A stretch of 64,000 nt of DNA. It comes from Norana najaformis. Taxonomy: Eukaryota; Annelida; Clitellata; Crassiclitellata; Hormogastridae. A model generated the notes under the pieces. That model was not told the DNA's origin, did no database searches, and worked only from the letters and a program-made list of their open reading frames with translations. The stretch is from NCBI GenBank assembly GCA_964023275.1, contig OZ029927.1, positions 16,539,165 through 16,603,164 of the forward strand, written 5' to 3'. A program made the position numbers and the translations under genes. Below are positions 11,919-22,875 of this stretch, in pieces; within the stretch, counting starts at the first letter, position 1; each line of letters begins with the position of its first letter.

Positions 11919-12087
11919 CTAGGGACTCCAACAATATTACAAAATCAATCGATAAGCCAATGCAAAAGGATAAATGCTCACATAAATCTGCATTTTGAGG
12001 ACATAACACACATTTAGGACAGCATCAAAAATAAATACAGTTCAATCTGATTCACTGGTCTGGCCATAAACCCACTGGGGGTCTTAC

Positions 12088-12142
12088 CTTGAGCAATCTC
12101 TTTAGAACTGTCTTCTCACATGTTTGTGCAAACAAGACAAGG
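12088..12142 (-). CDS. unc-13: unc-13 MUN 55-base exon (CEKTVLKRLLK)
   Basis: Residues 885-902 are LVLFAQTCEKTVLKRLLK, matching Munc13 LTLFAKICEKTVLKRVLK. The acceptor is gatgctttag and the donor CTCAAG|GTAAGA, exiting in phase 0. About 204 bp further into the gene, a diverged second copy of this exon and its flanks is found (11883-11918). Confidence 0.93.
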
Positions 12143-12724
12143 CTAAAGCATCAGAAACAATACTCAGGTAAACAGCAAACAAGGTAAGTGTCACTCAAAT
12201 TGACTCAATGTATATTTTTGCAATTTCCTTCCACAATGTCAGTGTTTAATATCAGCTGCCATATTATATTTCCTCATCATTGATGTCTTACAATCAGTTT
12301 TGTGTATTTGCACGCATTTAGGACACAAAACAAAAAAAACATAATTTAGCTTAGCCTGACTCATAGAACTAATTTATCATTCAGCTTTTAAATAATCCAG
12401 AAAACAGGTTACGAACTCCCATTTTAGATCACCCATTTATTTCTCAATCAGAATCGCTTTCGTTTCACAGCTGTTAACAAATATTGATTGGTTGAGGCTA
12501 ACTTATTACTTGAAGCATACAGAAGGCAGCCTCCCCAAGATGGCCACCAGGTACAGTAATCACAACAGTAATAACAACTGTAACTGAACACTTATATAGC
12601 ACCTCTTTAACCAACATATAGTTGAGTAAATAGCAGCATAATGTAGCAGAGTGACCTTAAGCAAGTCCCTAACACACGGTTGCTTTTTCTCCACTGACTG
12701 ATGCCTTATAATTAAAGATGATGA

Positions 12725-12930
12725 TGAAGAGTTTTCTGCCCAAAGGCAGGTCCATTGGCTTTATGCCACCTGAGAATGAGATGAGTGAGGTGGTTTCCCG
12801 TTGCCTTCCTCACAGACAATTTTGGGTGAGCAACTTGTCCAAGGTGGTTACGCAGTGGCTTAAGGCAGATTAGAACCCGTGAACTTCCGGTTACGAGGCA
12901 ACGACCGTACCACTACACCACCGCGTCCCA
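12725..12930 (-). repeat. tRNA-derived SINE, family H (threonine-tRNA-like head)
   Basis: Minus strand: ggacgcggtggtgtagtggt, then gcctcgtaaccggaagttca, then cgggttctaatctgcc. The A box (tggtgtagtgg), a seven-base anticodon-type loop ctcgtaa and the B box (gggttctaatct) are visible. The tail is non-tRNA. It lies in the intron between the exons at 13004 and 12142. Confidence 0.75.
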
Positions 12931-13003
12931 CAATTATAAAAAAATGCTACATAATTGCAATAAAGAAATAAGTTAACTTAACTTTAGACACTGTTTCCCG
13001 TAC

Positions 13004-13171
13004 CTTCCATGCAGGAAGTCGATGAGTGGCTGAAGGATGACGTCTGATTCCTGCTGAATGTTGGCACGCTGAGCCGGTTGAACGAACCCCATCTGGCCCG
13101 TGCCAAGTCCACTGACCCGTGACAGCAAATGGCTCAGCTCCACTACACACTGTCTTATTCGTGGTGTAAGG
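13004..13171 (-). CDS. unc-13: unc-13 MUN exon (ESDVILQPLIDFL)
   Basis: Residues 829-883 begin LTPRIRQCVVELSHLLSRVS and end QQESDVILQPLIDFLHG. They align with the Munc13 segment [21 protein letters not shown]...DADNVLQPIMDLL. The acceptor is tgttttgtag and the donor GGAAG|GTACGG. The central part (GLGTGQMGFVQPAQRANIQ) is a variable loop. Confidence 0.93.
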
Positions 13172-13299
13172 CTACAAAACACAGAGTTCTTTATCTACAA
13201 CCAGGCATCATCATCCTCATCATCAGGAGGAGGAGGAGGAGCAGGAGGAGGAGGAGAAGGAGAAAGGGGAAGAGAAAGAGGAAGACGAATTAGAAGTGC

Positions 13300-13540
13300 A
13301 GCCCCTTAAACCAACCCCAAGATGAAGGCACAGGTATAGAGCGTTAGCAACTTCATTTTCTTAGCCTCAGCATATAAAGGCAAGTGACCAGTCCAGTCCC
13401 TCGCCATCTGATCTTCCTACCAACAATGCACAGGTGATGCACTCATTTCACAGCAGAGTGCTAAGATGCACTAATGGAACAGAAATCTCAGAATATCAGT
13501 CCAGCACGTTAACCACCAGACTACTGCACCCCAATAGTCA
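13300..13540 (-). repeat. SINE family G copy
   Basis: Same body as 9740-10010 (ccaagatgaaggcacaggta-type start, gcaagtgaccagtccagtcc, gcacgttaaccaccagacta). A (GGA)n tract precedes it at 13215-13285. Confidence 0.7.
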
Positions 13541-13559
13541 AATCAATCACATCAGTGAA

Positions 13560-13795
13560 AGAACAGAAGGTGTGTCCGTACACGGGGACCTTAAATGGCT
13601 ACGGTCCGTAGACGGGGACCTTAAGTGGCGACGGTCCGTACACGGGGACCTTAAATGGTCTAGTGCCCATCCAAACGGGCAGTGGTGGTGAAGGATCTCA
13701 CCCGAATAATTCACTGAAAAACGAGCAGTGTTAGGGCCATGCGGTCACTGTATGAAAAGATGTGCATTTACATTCAGCACACCATTGTGTTCGGT
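13560..13795 (+). repeat. Dispersed repeat family B with 30-bp triplication
   Basis: Family B core: gtccgtacacggggacctta, then cccatccaaacgggcagtgg, aaggatctcacccgaat and ttcactgaaaaacgagcag. In this copy the 'acggtccgta(c/g)acggggacctta' segment is tandemly repeated three times. Confidence 0.85.
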
Positions 13796-14128
13796 AGTGC
13801 ACTGGATCCGTAATCCAATGATTGTGGTTTTGAGCCTGCTGAGCGGACCCCAAGGAACCACTCCGGTCAAGTTGTCTCACACCTGATATTCAGATTTACT
13901 GATTTTGTGCACACAGTAAGTGCAATAGAGAGATAAATAAATAATCTACTAGGGTTGTGTATCAGCAAAAGCCTGTGGCTCACTCAAAGCCCTGTTTCTT
14001 GTGGGTTGGGACCCCAAGTGAGTAATCCTACAGGTGGGGAGGGAAAATAGCCAAAGCTAAGGCACTGATTTCATTACTGTGTCATGATAACAGGTCACAT
14101 AGATGTGGGTCACAAGACCTTGACTGAC

Positions 14129-14217
14129 CTTGTAGCAAACATAAAGCAGAGGTCGTCCAGAATTACATTGAGCTTTTGTTGTACAAGGGTCAGGGTACTT
14201 GCGGCCTCTGTATCGAG
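14129..14217 (-). CDS. unc-13: unc-13 MUN exon (QQKLNVILDDLCFMFATS)
   Basis: Residues 799-827 are LDTEAASTLTLVQQKLNVIL then DDLCFMFAT. They align with Munc13 [30 protein letters not shown]. The acceptor is gattgtttcag and the donor ACAAG|GTCAGT, leaving AG for Ser828. The next intron contains the (GGCA)n-bearing dispersed repeat at 14520-14930 on its 5' side. Confidence 0.93.
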
Positions 14218-14519
14218 CTGAAACAATCGAATTAACAATTATTCTGTAAGTTAACAGTAAAAATTTCCATTGTCTAAATAATGATCACAACTCTGGCTTG
14301 ATTAGCCATCAAATTCAGAGTGGAATAGAACCCACAGCTCCAAGAAGTTGTCTACAGACTGCCTCTGGATGTGTCGTCAAAACGTGTTTTAAGAAAATGA
14401 ACTTAACATCCCAAAGCGAGTAATAAAAGGCATCTGCCTTTCTAGTAAACAGAAGGTGGGTATTCAAGCATTTCATACTCGTAACTCAAGATTTCTACTG
14501 TGCCCCAGAAAGCTAAACT

Positions 14520-14930
<411 letters not shown>

Positions 14931-15000
14931 TGTTTCATTCACTAGATGCATATCTTGAAGTGTCCAACGAGTTAGAATCTCTGTCTAAGAGGACTCTTAC

Positions 15001-15078
15001 TTCATCACCTCCCATGACCTCAAACAACTTCTCCAGCTGGATTCTCAGCTGTTGGATGTTGTTTATCATCAAACAGGC
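15001..15078 (-). CDS. unc-13: unc-13 MUN exon (NNIQQLRIQLEKLFE)
   Basis: A symmetric exon of 26 codons, residues 773-798, ACLMINNIQQLRIQLEKLFE then VMGGDE. It matches Munc13 [25 protein letters not shown]. The acceptor is tttcttcttcag and the donor GATGAA|GTAAGA. Confidence 0.94.
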
Positions 15079-15429
15079 CTGAAGAAGAAAAAACACAGCA
15101 ACTCGATTACAAGTTACCCAAACTTGGTTTAAACAGTAACAAACAACTTAAAAACCATCAACAGTGTCAGTGATGTATTGCAGCGAACGTTTATTCAGGC
15201 AAGCTATAAATTAGAAAGGTGTGATAACATTCATCAATATATTAAACTAAGCAACTGACAGGTCCCTCCCTACCTGTGGTATGAGCTACACATTGGTTAG
15301 TGCTTGTCTAGTTCCAGACGGTACTTAAGCGGACAAGAATGAACAGGGTTCGTAAACAGCCCACATTTGTTCAACTGAAATCTAGAACTATAAAATTGTC
15401 TAATGTATTCTAAATTGAAGGATACTTAC

Positions 15430-15507
15430 AACTTTGTGAGAAGAAGTGTAGTTTTCAAAATCTTTTAGCACCAGTTCCGCATATTTAAGTAAAACGGTCT
15501 GTATTGT
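15430..15507 (-). CDS. unc-13: unc-13 MUN exon (TIQTVLLKYAEL)
   Basis: A symmetric exon of 26 codons, residues 747-772, TIQTVLLKYAELVLKDFENY then TSSHKV. It aligns with Munc13 [21 protein letters not shown]. The acceptor is tattttttcacag and the donor AAAGTT|GTAAGT. Confidence 0.92.
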
Positions 15508-16229
15508 CTGTGAAAAAATACAAGTCAGGCAGTTAGTATTTTATCCAATGATTAGTTGCAATCAACTTCAGTTAACGTCTAACAGTTGCAGAGTCCTGAA
15601 CAGCAGTAGAGATTAATCCACACAGATTTAATTAACAAGTTAACAAAGGAAAACAATCGAATTTCACAATTACCAAGACAAGACACACAGCGAAGAAAGT
15701 GCCTATTGTCATGTTTCCACTTCAGCCAAAAAAAGATCCTGGAACATCATCTCTGGCAGAACCATTTAATGAATAACTTATTATGTTGCCTTATCTTTAC
15801 TTACTGCTTTTATTTTTGAAACATTTACTGCACAAATGTACATCAGTCAAATTACAGTATTTTCTTTCACAGTGTTTCCCACTAAGTTGAAAAATTGAAA
15901 TTGAAGGGAATGAGGATCTACTAGACGATTCTCAATTTAATATTTAAAACATAACTAACACACAACGACATGTGGAACGACACAGAAAACATTAAAAATC
16001 AGCCACATGAGAAATTCTGCTGTAATAATAACATCAAATGGGATTCTTTGGCCATTGGAAAAGGAATCCTCTTGCTGCACTGGTGTGCAAGATTCTTCGA
16101 CCTGAGAATTACATCTCTGATGAGGTGTGTAAACATACGTTACCTCCACCTTTCTTGTCCTTTTTTGGAAACTGTCATTTAGGCCTAAGCCCAAGACTTA
16201 TCTCTTTCAACTTGCTCAGCCATTGTAGC

Positions 16230-16520
16230 CTCACATTTTGCTTCCCTAACCTATCGACTTTCGACCAGCTTCTCATTCCTCTTTCACAGATCCTATCCCG
16301 TCTCGCCTTCTTCCCCTTATCTCTCTTTCCGCTCCAATCCCAAATGTCACCCACCATAGCTGCCACGCTGTCTCTCTGCCTCACTCTTGGATCTTGACCT
16401 AGAACCGAACTCTTTTGCCTATTGATTTTGTTTCGACTGAGCGCCTGTGAAGGAGCTGGTCTTCGTGACGTGGCTTTCGTTGGGCGCTGTAGAAATCTAG
16501 GGATTGCGATTCTCCGACGG
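16230..16520 (-). repeat. Family A repeat, inverted copy
   Basis: The reverse complement of the family A consensus (ctgtctctctgcctcactct; ttggatcttgacctagaacc; gattttgtttcgactgagcg). Opposite in orientation to 14520-14930, it brackets two unc-13 exons together with that copy. Confidence 0.88.
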
Positions 16521-16640
16521 ATTATGATTTCTGACTAGGGCTTCATCTGAAGCAACCATCAACCGCTGCCTTGCGTATTAAGATAACGGCGCTACAGAAG
16601 TAATCAGATTAGATTAGAAGCGGAACGTTGTTGTACTGAC

Positions 16641-16784
16641 CTCAGAAAACCTCCTCAAGTATTGCTGGAAAACTTTTGGGTGGGAGCGATTGAGTCGCTT
16701 GACAACAACAAAACATTGGTTCAGCTGCGTGAAGATATCCGTGACGGAGCAGGAGAAGGACGCGTGTTCGGATGCTTTCTGGAA
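16641..16784 (-). CDS. unc-13: unc-13 MUN exon (SEHASFSCSVTDIF)
   Basis: A symmetric exon of 48 codons, residues 699-746, FQKASEHASFSCSVTDIFTQ, LNQCFVVVKRL and ending FQQYLRRFSE. It matches Munc13 [34 protein letters not shown]...YMRRFAK. The acceptor TAG follows gccgag, with a weak pyrimidine tract, and the donor is GAG|GTCAGT. The 3' intron holds a minus-oriented copy of the dispersed repeat at 16230-16520. Confidence 0.92.
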
Positions 16785-17498
16785 CTACTCGGCAAAACAA
16801 CAACCAATCAGTCAATCAAACCATAATCAACCAAACAACAATGATTCAATCAATGATTCAATATATGATTCAATCAGCCAAATCCTTATCAGCAAAGTTC
16901 GTAAGTAAAACTCTCTACAGCATTTCTGAATGTAATGATGTAAACCTGATGTAATGTAAATCCCCTGATGTAAATCCCTTGTTCCTACTCTGACTTCTGA
17001 TTTTCCAGGGATTTCACTGAAATGTGACTTTCATAGTTGTAATTGTAATCGCAAATTTATATAGCGCCCCTTCAAGAGGACCTCATCGGAGGCGTCTTGA
17101 TCTGAGGTTGTTCCACCGTCTGCCTTCCACAGACGAGGTTGGTTTCAGTACAGCTCTGCTACATTCAAAGTCAAGCAGAGCTTGGAATCCTTGGAATATC
17201 AATAGGCAGATTTAATCACTCCGAAGCACAATCCCATATTTTATTATACCTTATTTATAATTTTATTTCTTATATTCATAGATTTGACAGTTCATGATGG
17301 CACTAACAAACCGTACATTAAAAACAGTAGTAACGCATACCATAGCCTACAGCAAAAGGGAGCTAGACATCAGCCAAGGCAGCCGAAAAAGACGCATATC
17401 AAATAAGAACAAAATTGAGAAAATCAAACGAAAGCAAAATGAGAAAAAGTGTAAAGGGTTAGCAGAGACAAAAAGTAGAAATCTGTCTTCCAAGTTAC

Positions 17499-17595
17499 CT
17501 TCTCCTTCTTGTCACGTTCGTAGGCACCATGTGTATAGTCGACCGATACTTCTTCATTCTGATTCAACCATTTCATCACAAATGGTTCAAACCAT
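17499..17595 (-). CDS. unc-13: unc-13 MUN exon ([15 protein letters not shown])
   Basis: Residues 667-698 are [20 protein letters not shown] then [12 protein letters not shown], aligned with Munc13 [31 protein letters not shown]. The acceptor is cgtgttcag and the donor GAGAAG|GTAACT, phase 0. Confidence 0.95.
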
Positions 17596-17734
17596 CTGAA
17601 CACGAAGAAGTTCAAATCATTTAATTCTAGCTGTTACGTAAACAAAGCAGTTATCGATGTGGCTGCCAAAGACAGCAGTTTAAGGAGGTCCTTGTGTACG
17701 TCGGTCAACTTTCAAGACGTCAGTAAAGCATCCC

Positions 17735-18050
17735 ATATCCCATAAGTGGGATGTAGGGGAGGTGCTCATTTCATTTTCTTTGGGCCCTTGAGCTGGCAAT
17801 GGTCAAATCCCAAAGTACTGGACAAGGGGCCAGTGGCAATGGAAAAATACCAACGTCTTGTTCGGGGCCAGTGCATCACAAGACATGCCATTTACTTCCC
17901 AGCTTATGCCAGTACCACATTCTACTGCTTGGTGACAGAGGCATTCTGTGCGCAAACAACTTGCCCAGGGTCGTTACACGGAGTCGAACCCGCAACTGCA
18001 TGATCACTGACCAAATGCATTACCAACAGGCCACTACGCCACATAACTTT
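17735..18050 (-). repeat. tRNA-derived SINE, family C
   Basis: Minus strand: tggcctgttggtaatgcatt, tggtcagtgatcatgcagtt, gcgggttcgactccgtgtaa. The B box (gggttcgactcc) is good. The same family appears at 22290, 33620, 35085 and 53170. Confidence 0.8.
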
Positions 18051-18250
18051 CAAGGTACCACAATGCAAATCCGCAAAGGGCTTACAGGTCTGCTGTCATA
18101 GAATGAATTGTCAGGACGAAATGTCTTCTCAACCACTTAAAACCCTACGTTACATTACGCAACATTAAATCATGTTATGTTGCACAATGAAACAGTACCG
18201 TTAATGTTACGTTATGTAAAGTTGAGTAACGTTATGTTAAACGGTCTTAC

Positions 18251-18377
18251 ATCGTATATTCTGGTATCTGTCCTTTGTTTGGTGGCACGTCGGCCGCATA
18301 TTTAAAGTAAAGTTCGTTAACTTTGAAGTGAAGATTCATATAGTCTGTGTTCTTGCACATCCTGTCTTTCTCGTGCG
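18251..18377 (-). CDS. unc-13: unc-13 MUN exon (DYMNLHFKV)
   Basis: Residues 625-665 include HEKDRMCKNTDYMNLHFKVN then ELYFKYAADVPPNKGQIPEY. The first part matches Munc13 closely and the second is the variable loop before the PAWFEPFV motif. The acceptor is tatgattttag and the donor ACGAT|GTAAGA, leaving AT for Ile666. Confidence 0.93.
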
Positions 18378-19396
18378 CTAAAATCATAAACAGTCGGTCA
18401 CAAACTGCAACTTTTTTATTGGAGAAGTGTGTTTTGTTGCTCCATATTCAGAATAAACATTGTAAATAAAATAAACGCTTAAGTGGATGCAAAGGTCTAC
18501 CCAAACGGGGCCAGGGTCCTGCTAATTGATGTCAGCCTATAACACTATAATATATACATGGCTGATGCCTTATTTACGAGCAGCTAAACAATTCTTAACT
18601 AAAATGAGAACAACATCAGTCCACAAAGAAAAGAAATAGCCACCTACTTTGGCAAAACTAAAATTCAATAAATTATACAATGTTCAGTTGCAAGAATCAT
18701 TTAAGATATCAAACAGTCTGCTTCTCAGATAAATATAAATTAAGTAAAGAACATAAATTCTGAAGCACTTTAACCTATGGATAAGCTGTAATGTTAGTAT
18801 CAAACCTAAAGCAAGTTAAGAGCTCAACATGTGTATTTATATTGTGGCGTTTTTCCTCTCAATCCGTAATTTCTTCTTCCTTATGTATGCTACACATATG
18901 TGAATTTAAAACAAAATATGCTCTCTTTCGTCAGAGCCGGGCTAGGTATTTTCAAGTAGATGTCTTGAAAAGGCATACATAAATGTTCTGAGTGAATGAA
19001 TAAATAAATGAGCAAATAAATGAATGAACAGCAAGATGACTGTATAAGGTAATTACACAATGATAGCAAGATTCCAATTTTATGTAATCGAATCTAATTT
19101 AATGACTTCCGATGTTTAAGTGAAATCATAATCTAAATCATTATCCATTGGAGAAGCCAGGTCGATAGCATTTACAGGCATAAGTGACGATATAAAGTAG
19201 ACAGAACCATGATAAATTAAAGAATAAATACAGGTAAACAAGTTACCACAATCTGTGTAATAATCGACAGAACAGAGTACTGAAAATTACAAATTTTGAG
19301 GCACAATCAATGAATAATTTGACTCCTCAATGAATTTTATAAAACCCAACGAAAGTTATGCCTAAATACTGAACTGCTTTAGAAGTACGAATTTAC

Positions 19397-19482
19397 CTTC
19401 AAGTGCAAATTTCAGATCCTGGGAAAAGAGATTCCACAGCATTGATGCACTTAAATGCCCCACGTTCAGTTCTTGTGGAAAT
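19397..19482 (-). CDS. unc-13: unc-13 MUN exon (FPQELNVG)
   Basis: Residues 596-623 are [20 protein letters not shown] then QDLKFALE, aligned with Munc13 [29 protein letters not shown]. The acceptor is aattttttcag and the donor GAAG|GTAAAT. One base at each end completes split codons Gln595 and Ala624. Confidence 0.93.
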
Positions 19483-19904
19483 CTGAAAAAATTAAGATGT
19501 TAGAAATTAGGACAACACAATTAAGAAAAACAAGGATAACAGGAAAATTAGGCTAAGAGCATTAAAATAAAATTGACAACAGGAAAACTTAGGACAACGT
19601 TCAGACTTAAGACATCATGGACAACAGCTAAAACCAGTACAACAGCATGAACACAATATGAATAACGAGCGGCAAAAATAAGTTGACAGCAAAGGTGGAT
19701 TGCAAATTTGAATTTGAGGGGCAAAGTGACATTAGAGTTTGGCAAAATGTCACGTACGTTAGTCTGTTCTTAAGTTTCTGGGGCCGAGGTGCTATAAAGT
19801 CCACCATAAACTTACCATTTTGATAACCTCCAGCTTGTTTACAATGCAACAATACAGGAGCAAAGTACAAAATGACGATAAGCCGATAAGCATAGGCAAA
19901 CATA

Positions 19905-20276
19905 CTCACTGGTTAAGTAAACCAGCCTAACATGTCTTGGCAAACATACTCACTGGTTAAGTACACCAGCATAACATGTCTTGGCAAACATACTCACTGG
20001 TTAAGTACACCAGCGTAACATGTCTTGGCAAACATACTCGCTGGTTAAGTACACCAGCATAACATGTCTCGGCAAACATACTCGCTGGTTAAGTACACCA
20101 GCGTAACATGTCTCGGCAAACATACTCGCTGGTTAAGTACACCAGCGTAACATGTCTCGGCAAACATACTCGCTGGTTAAGTACACCAGCGTAACATGTC
20201 TTGGCAAACATACTCACTGGTTAAGTACACCAGCGTAACATGTCTTGGCAATCATACTCACTGGTTAAGTACACCA
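19905..20276. repeat. 44-bp tandem array spanning an exon-intron junction
   Basis: Nine units of 44 bp (plus strand: catactc(a/g)ctggttaagtac then accagcgtaacatgtct and (t/c)ggcaaa). On the minus strand each unit carries ttaaccag(t/c)gagtatg, a copy of the donor of the exon 20262-20527. Five units keep GT and four consecutive internal units have GC. The first unit in transcript order is the functional junction. Confidence 0.95.
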
Positions 20277-20527
20277 GTATAACACGTCTTGTCTTCCTCG
20301 ATCACTGAAACGATCAAAACGATCAGCCTATCCCAGAATTCCAGGCTCTCTTTACTGTTGGGTCCTTCAGTGTGTGGTGGCGCAACTTGTTGGTCCGACT
20401 GGAGAAACTCCCGCTGGTAAAGCTCGTGACAGTTTTCAAAGAGGAACTGGTAGGTGGACTTCATGCACGCCTTGACGCAGTCCTTCACAATGGTACTCGC
20501 TCTAGGAGGGCTCGTCAGTTCTTGGAC
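20262..20527 (-). CDS. unc-13: unc-13 MUN exon ([15 protein letters not shown]), donor inside a minisatellite
   Basis: Residues 507-594 start [20 protein letters not shown], continue through [11 protein letters not shown] and end [21 protein letters not shown]. All are conserved in Munc13 apart from the variable Asp/Gln/Pro-rich loop. The acceptor is gtccacctag and the donor AACCA|GTGAGT. The last 14 or so exon bases and the donor are the first unit of a 44-bp tandem array that continues into the intron to about 19905. Reading past the donor meets TGA at once, so the first donor has to be used for a full-length protein. Confidence 0.95.
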
Positions 20528-20912
20528 CTAGGTGGACAAAACACGACTCCGTAGCTCAACAAATAGGTGGCAATATATGAATTTCTGATAAAATTACATT
20601 ATGCTACAAATGCACATCAGTTATGCAGCAACAGTTTGTTTAATCAATCTGTGACAAATTCATTCAGAGGATTTATATAGCGCCCAAAAACAAAATTATT
20701 ATATCGTACTTAAACTATCTATGCAGCTTATGCCTACATAAACTTTGGTAGGTTTGTTAAAGGTCAGTTTTACAAGGGGCAAATTTGGACACCAGCTTTG
20801 CGCATGCCTTAATAGACCTGTTGATCAGAACAACTTTATAACAGACAATACCTTCCGTAATAAAAGCCTTAGTAATCCTAAGGATCTGAACAGTTTAAAA
20901 CAGGATATATAC

Positions 20913-21002
20913 CTTTAGTCGAAAGAAAGTTATACTCGTAAGTAGATCAACAGTCGATTTAAGATCTTTCAGTCTTGTTGGATCTGTGGACGGAAATGTA
21001 TT
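20913..21002 (-). CDS. unc-13: unc-13 MUN exon ([15 protein letters not shown])
   Basis: A symmetric phase-0 exon of 30 codons, residues 477-506, [20 protein letters not shown] then [10 protein letters not shown]. It matches the Munc13 segment [30 protein letters not shown]. The acceptor is gtttttttag and the donor CTAAAG|GTATAT. Confidence 0.95.
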
Positions 21003-21337
21003 CTAAAAAAACACAGATCACTCTGTTTCAATTTCTTTGCAGCAGCTACTCTCATCAATATAATTTTTAACATTTTTTGTAGCATTATTATTCTTTATAA
21101 TAATGAATAAAATGAACTTACTCTGTGTTCGCCACATGCCTAAAATGTTTCTATCATTCATCCTGTTACGTTGTTTTGAATGCAGTAATCATACAACCTT
21201 TGAACGTTTTCTTATTTCCTCAATAATCCTAATAGTTGTTTGCCCTGCAAAGGTTCTTCATCTCTAACGTTCTGTTTCTTTTAGGTTTGCCAGGAAAGCA
21301 CAAAACTTCAAGGAAACGAATAGCATTGCAAAATCTA

Positions 21338-21445
<108 letters not shown>

Positions 21446-21819
21446 TCAATCTCAGAATATTTTCAGAAAGTCCTTTGATAAATCGACACGTCGAACACAG
21501 ATACAAGTTTAATTCACTGATACATGGCTTCAGTAATCTCACTCTCTGTACAACGACTCCATAGTAATTTTGCATTTTTCTATTTCTTCTCCTTCATATT
21601 TTATGCACATTATTATACTAATACAGTTCTGCTGTCTAATGCTCCAGGAATTAAATCAAAAACATAAAGAAACTGTGAATTTGACACTGCATACATTGTA
21701 AGTGCTTTAATAAATAAATAAATTAATTAAAACTGTGATCACCTCAAGGAAGTTTCAAACCAACACCTCATGTTACTAGGCACACACTAAGTAAATCAGC
21801 CCATGTATTTACGTACATA

Positions 21820-21880
21820 TGTATATATGTATGTAAGTATATATGTATGTATGTATATATGTACATAAGTATGTATGTAT
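21820..21880. repeat. (GTAT)n/(ATGT)n microsatellite
   Basis: Imperfect gtatatatgtatgta run in the intron between 22074 and 21421. Confidence 0.85.
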
Positions 21881-22073
21881 CAATCAAGACACTTAATATA
21901 GCGCCCCTTTGTACCTCACAAAAGCTCAGCACATACGCCTCTCTAATTGATATAAACAAGTGCATTTCACAACACACACACAACAGACACATTTTCTACT
22001 CAGAACACATTCTTTCGTGACAAATCAGTTCCAAAATAACGACGAACTAAACCGGAATGATCAAAAAGCTCAC

Positions 22074-22224
22074 TCCAAAGTTGGACGCAGCAAATCGGTC
22101 ACTGGCGGAGACGGCAGCAGTTGCTGTCGTGTGCGCATAGAAGGCGTTGATGTTGGCGAGGAGGGTGCTCATGGCGGCCGGCACTCCAGGACACATGTAC
22201 TTCGTCGACAGGCAGGAAAAATGT
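22074..22224 (-). CDS. unc-13: unc-13 MUN exon ([15 protein letters not shown])
   Basis: Residues 404-453 include [20 protein letters not shown] and [20 protein letters not shown], then [10 protein letters not shown]. All are strongly conserved in Unc13 proteins. The acceptor is gaatgcag and the donor TTTGGA|GTGAGC, phase 0 at the 3' end. A tRNA-derived SINE lies about 70 bases 5' in the intron (22290-22500). Confidence 0.95.
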
Positions 22225-22289
22225 CTGCATTCGGCAACACAAGTAACTGCTATTCATCACTGGTAAGGCCTTCAAAAATTTATATCCAC

Positions 22290-22500
22290 CTAATTCTACA
22301 TCACGTGCGCCACTGTGGTCTGTCGGTAACGCGTTTGGTCAATGATCATACGGTTGCAGGTTCGAATCCGTGTAACGACCCTGGGTAAGTTGTTTGCGCA
22401 CATCATGTCTCTGTCACCAAGCAGTGTAATTAGCACCCGCATAAGCTGGAAAGCAAACGGCAAGTCCTGCGATGTTAACGTTTTTCTATAGAGAAAGAAA
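22290..22500 (+). repeat. tRNA-derived SINE, family C (best head)
   Basis: cactgtggtctgtcggtaac, gcgtttggtcaatgatcata, cggttgcaggttcgaatccg. The B box ggttcgaatcc is a perfect match and an A-box-like tggtctgtcgg precedes it. The tail runs through ctgtcaccaagcagtgtaat. It is not an intact tRNA gene, because the stems do not close. Confidence 0.85.
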
Positions 22501-22524
22501 GGCCTCCACCCTGCTAAGTTTTTT

Positions 22525-22740
22525 TTAATGAATTAATCGGGTGAGATCGTTCACCAGCGCTGCCCGTTTGAATGGGCGCCACGCCATTTAAGGTCCCGTG
22601 TACGTAACTGCTAACGGGCTTTTCCAATCGATTGTGATTTTTGGCTATGGTTTAATCTGAAACAACTATCGACTGATGCCTTGTGCATTATAACAAAGGG
22701 GTTACAGAAGTCATTAGATCAGATTGAATAATTAATTAAT
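22525..22740 (-). repeat. Family B fragment followed by a GATTAGATTAG-tail element
   Basis: 22525-22620 is a minus copy of family B (aatgggcgccacgccattta). It is followed by the 'actgatgccttgtgcattat ... gtcattagatcagatt' tail that recurs at 5145, 16550, 24590 and elsewhere. Confidence 0.7.
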
Positions 22741-22875
22741 TATCTTACAGGTTCAGCATTCGACTTGCAACACAAAGTGTGTAGGTTTGAGTCTTCCCCG
22801 AGTTGGTCTGTGTTGGGTAATTCACACACAATTCTCTAGTGCCATCGACTGATGCTCAAAATTTTATACTGGCGC
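22735..22875 (+). repeat. tRNA-derived SINE, family D
   Basis: tacaggttcagcattcgact, gtgtaggtttgagtcttccc, then the tail cacacacaattctctagtgc. A diverged head with a B-box-like gtttgagtctt. Confidence 0.6.

Larger units (their letters stand above)
11782..12165. repeat. ~204-bp tandem segmental duplication containing an exon
   Basis: The block starting tgcattttgag(c/g)acataaca at about 11782 recurs at about 11986, and both halves run through cagttcaatct, (c/g)gccata, ggggtctta and caatctctttagaa. The right copy carries the functional exon 12088-12142 and the left copy its partial duplicate. Confidence 0.85.

Noticed and set aside
22300..22400. Functional tRNA gene
   Set aside because: Boxes A and B are present but acceptor and D stems do not pair, and the sequence continues into a SINE tail repeated elsewhere.
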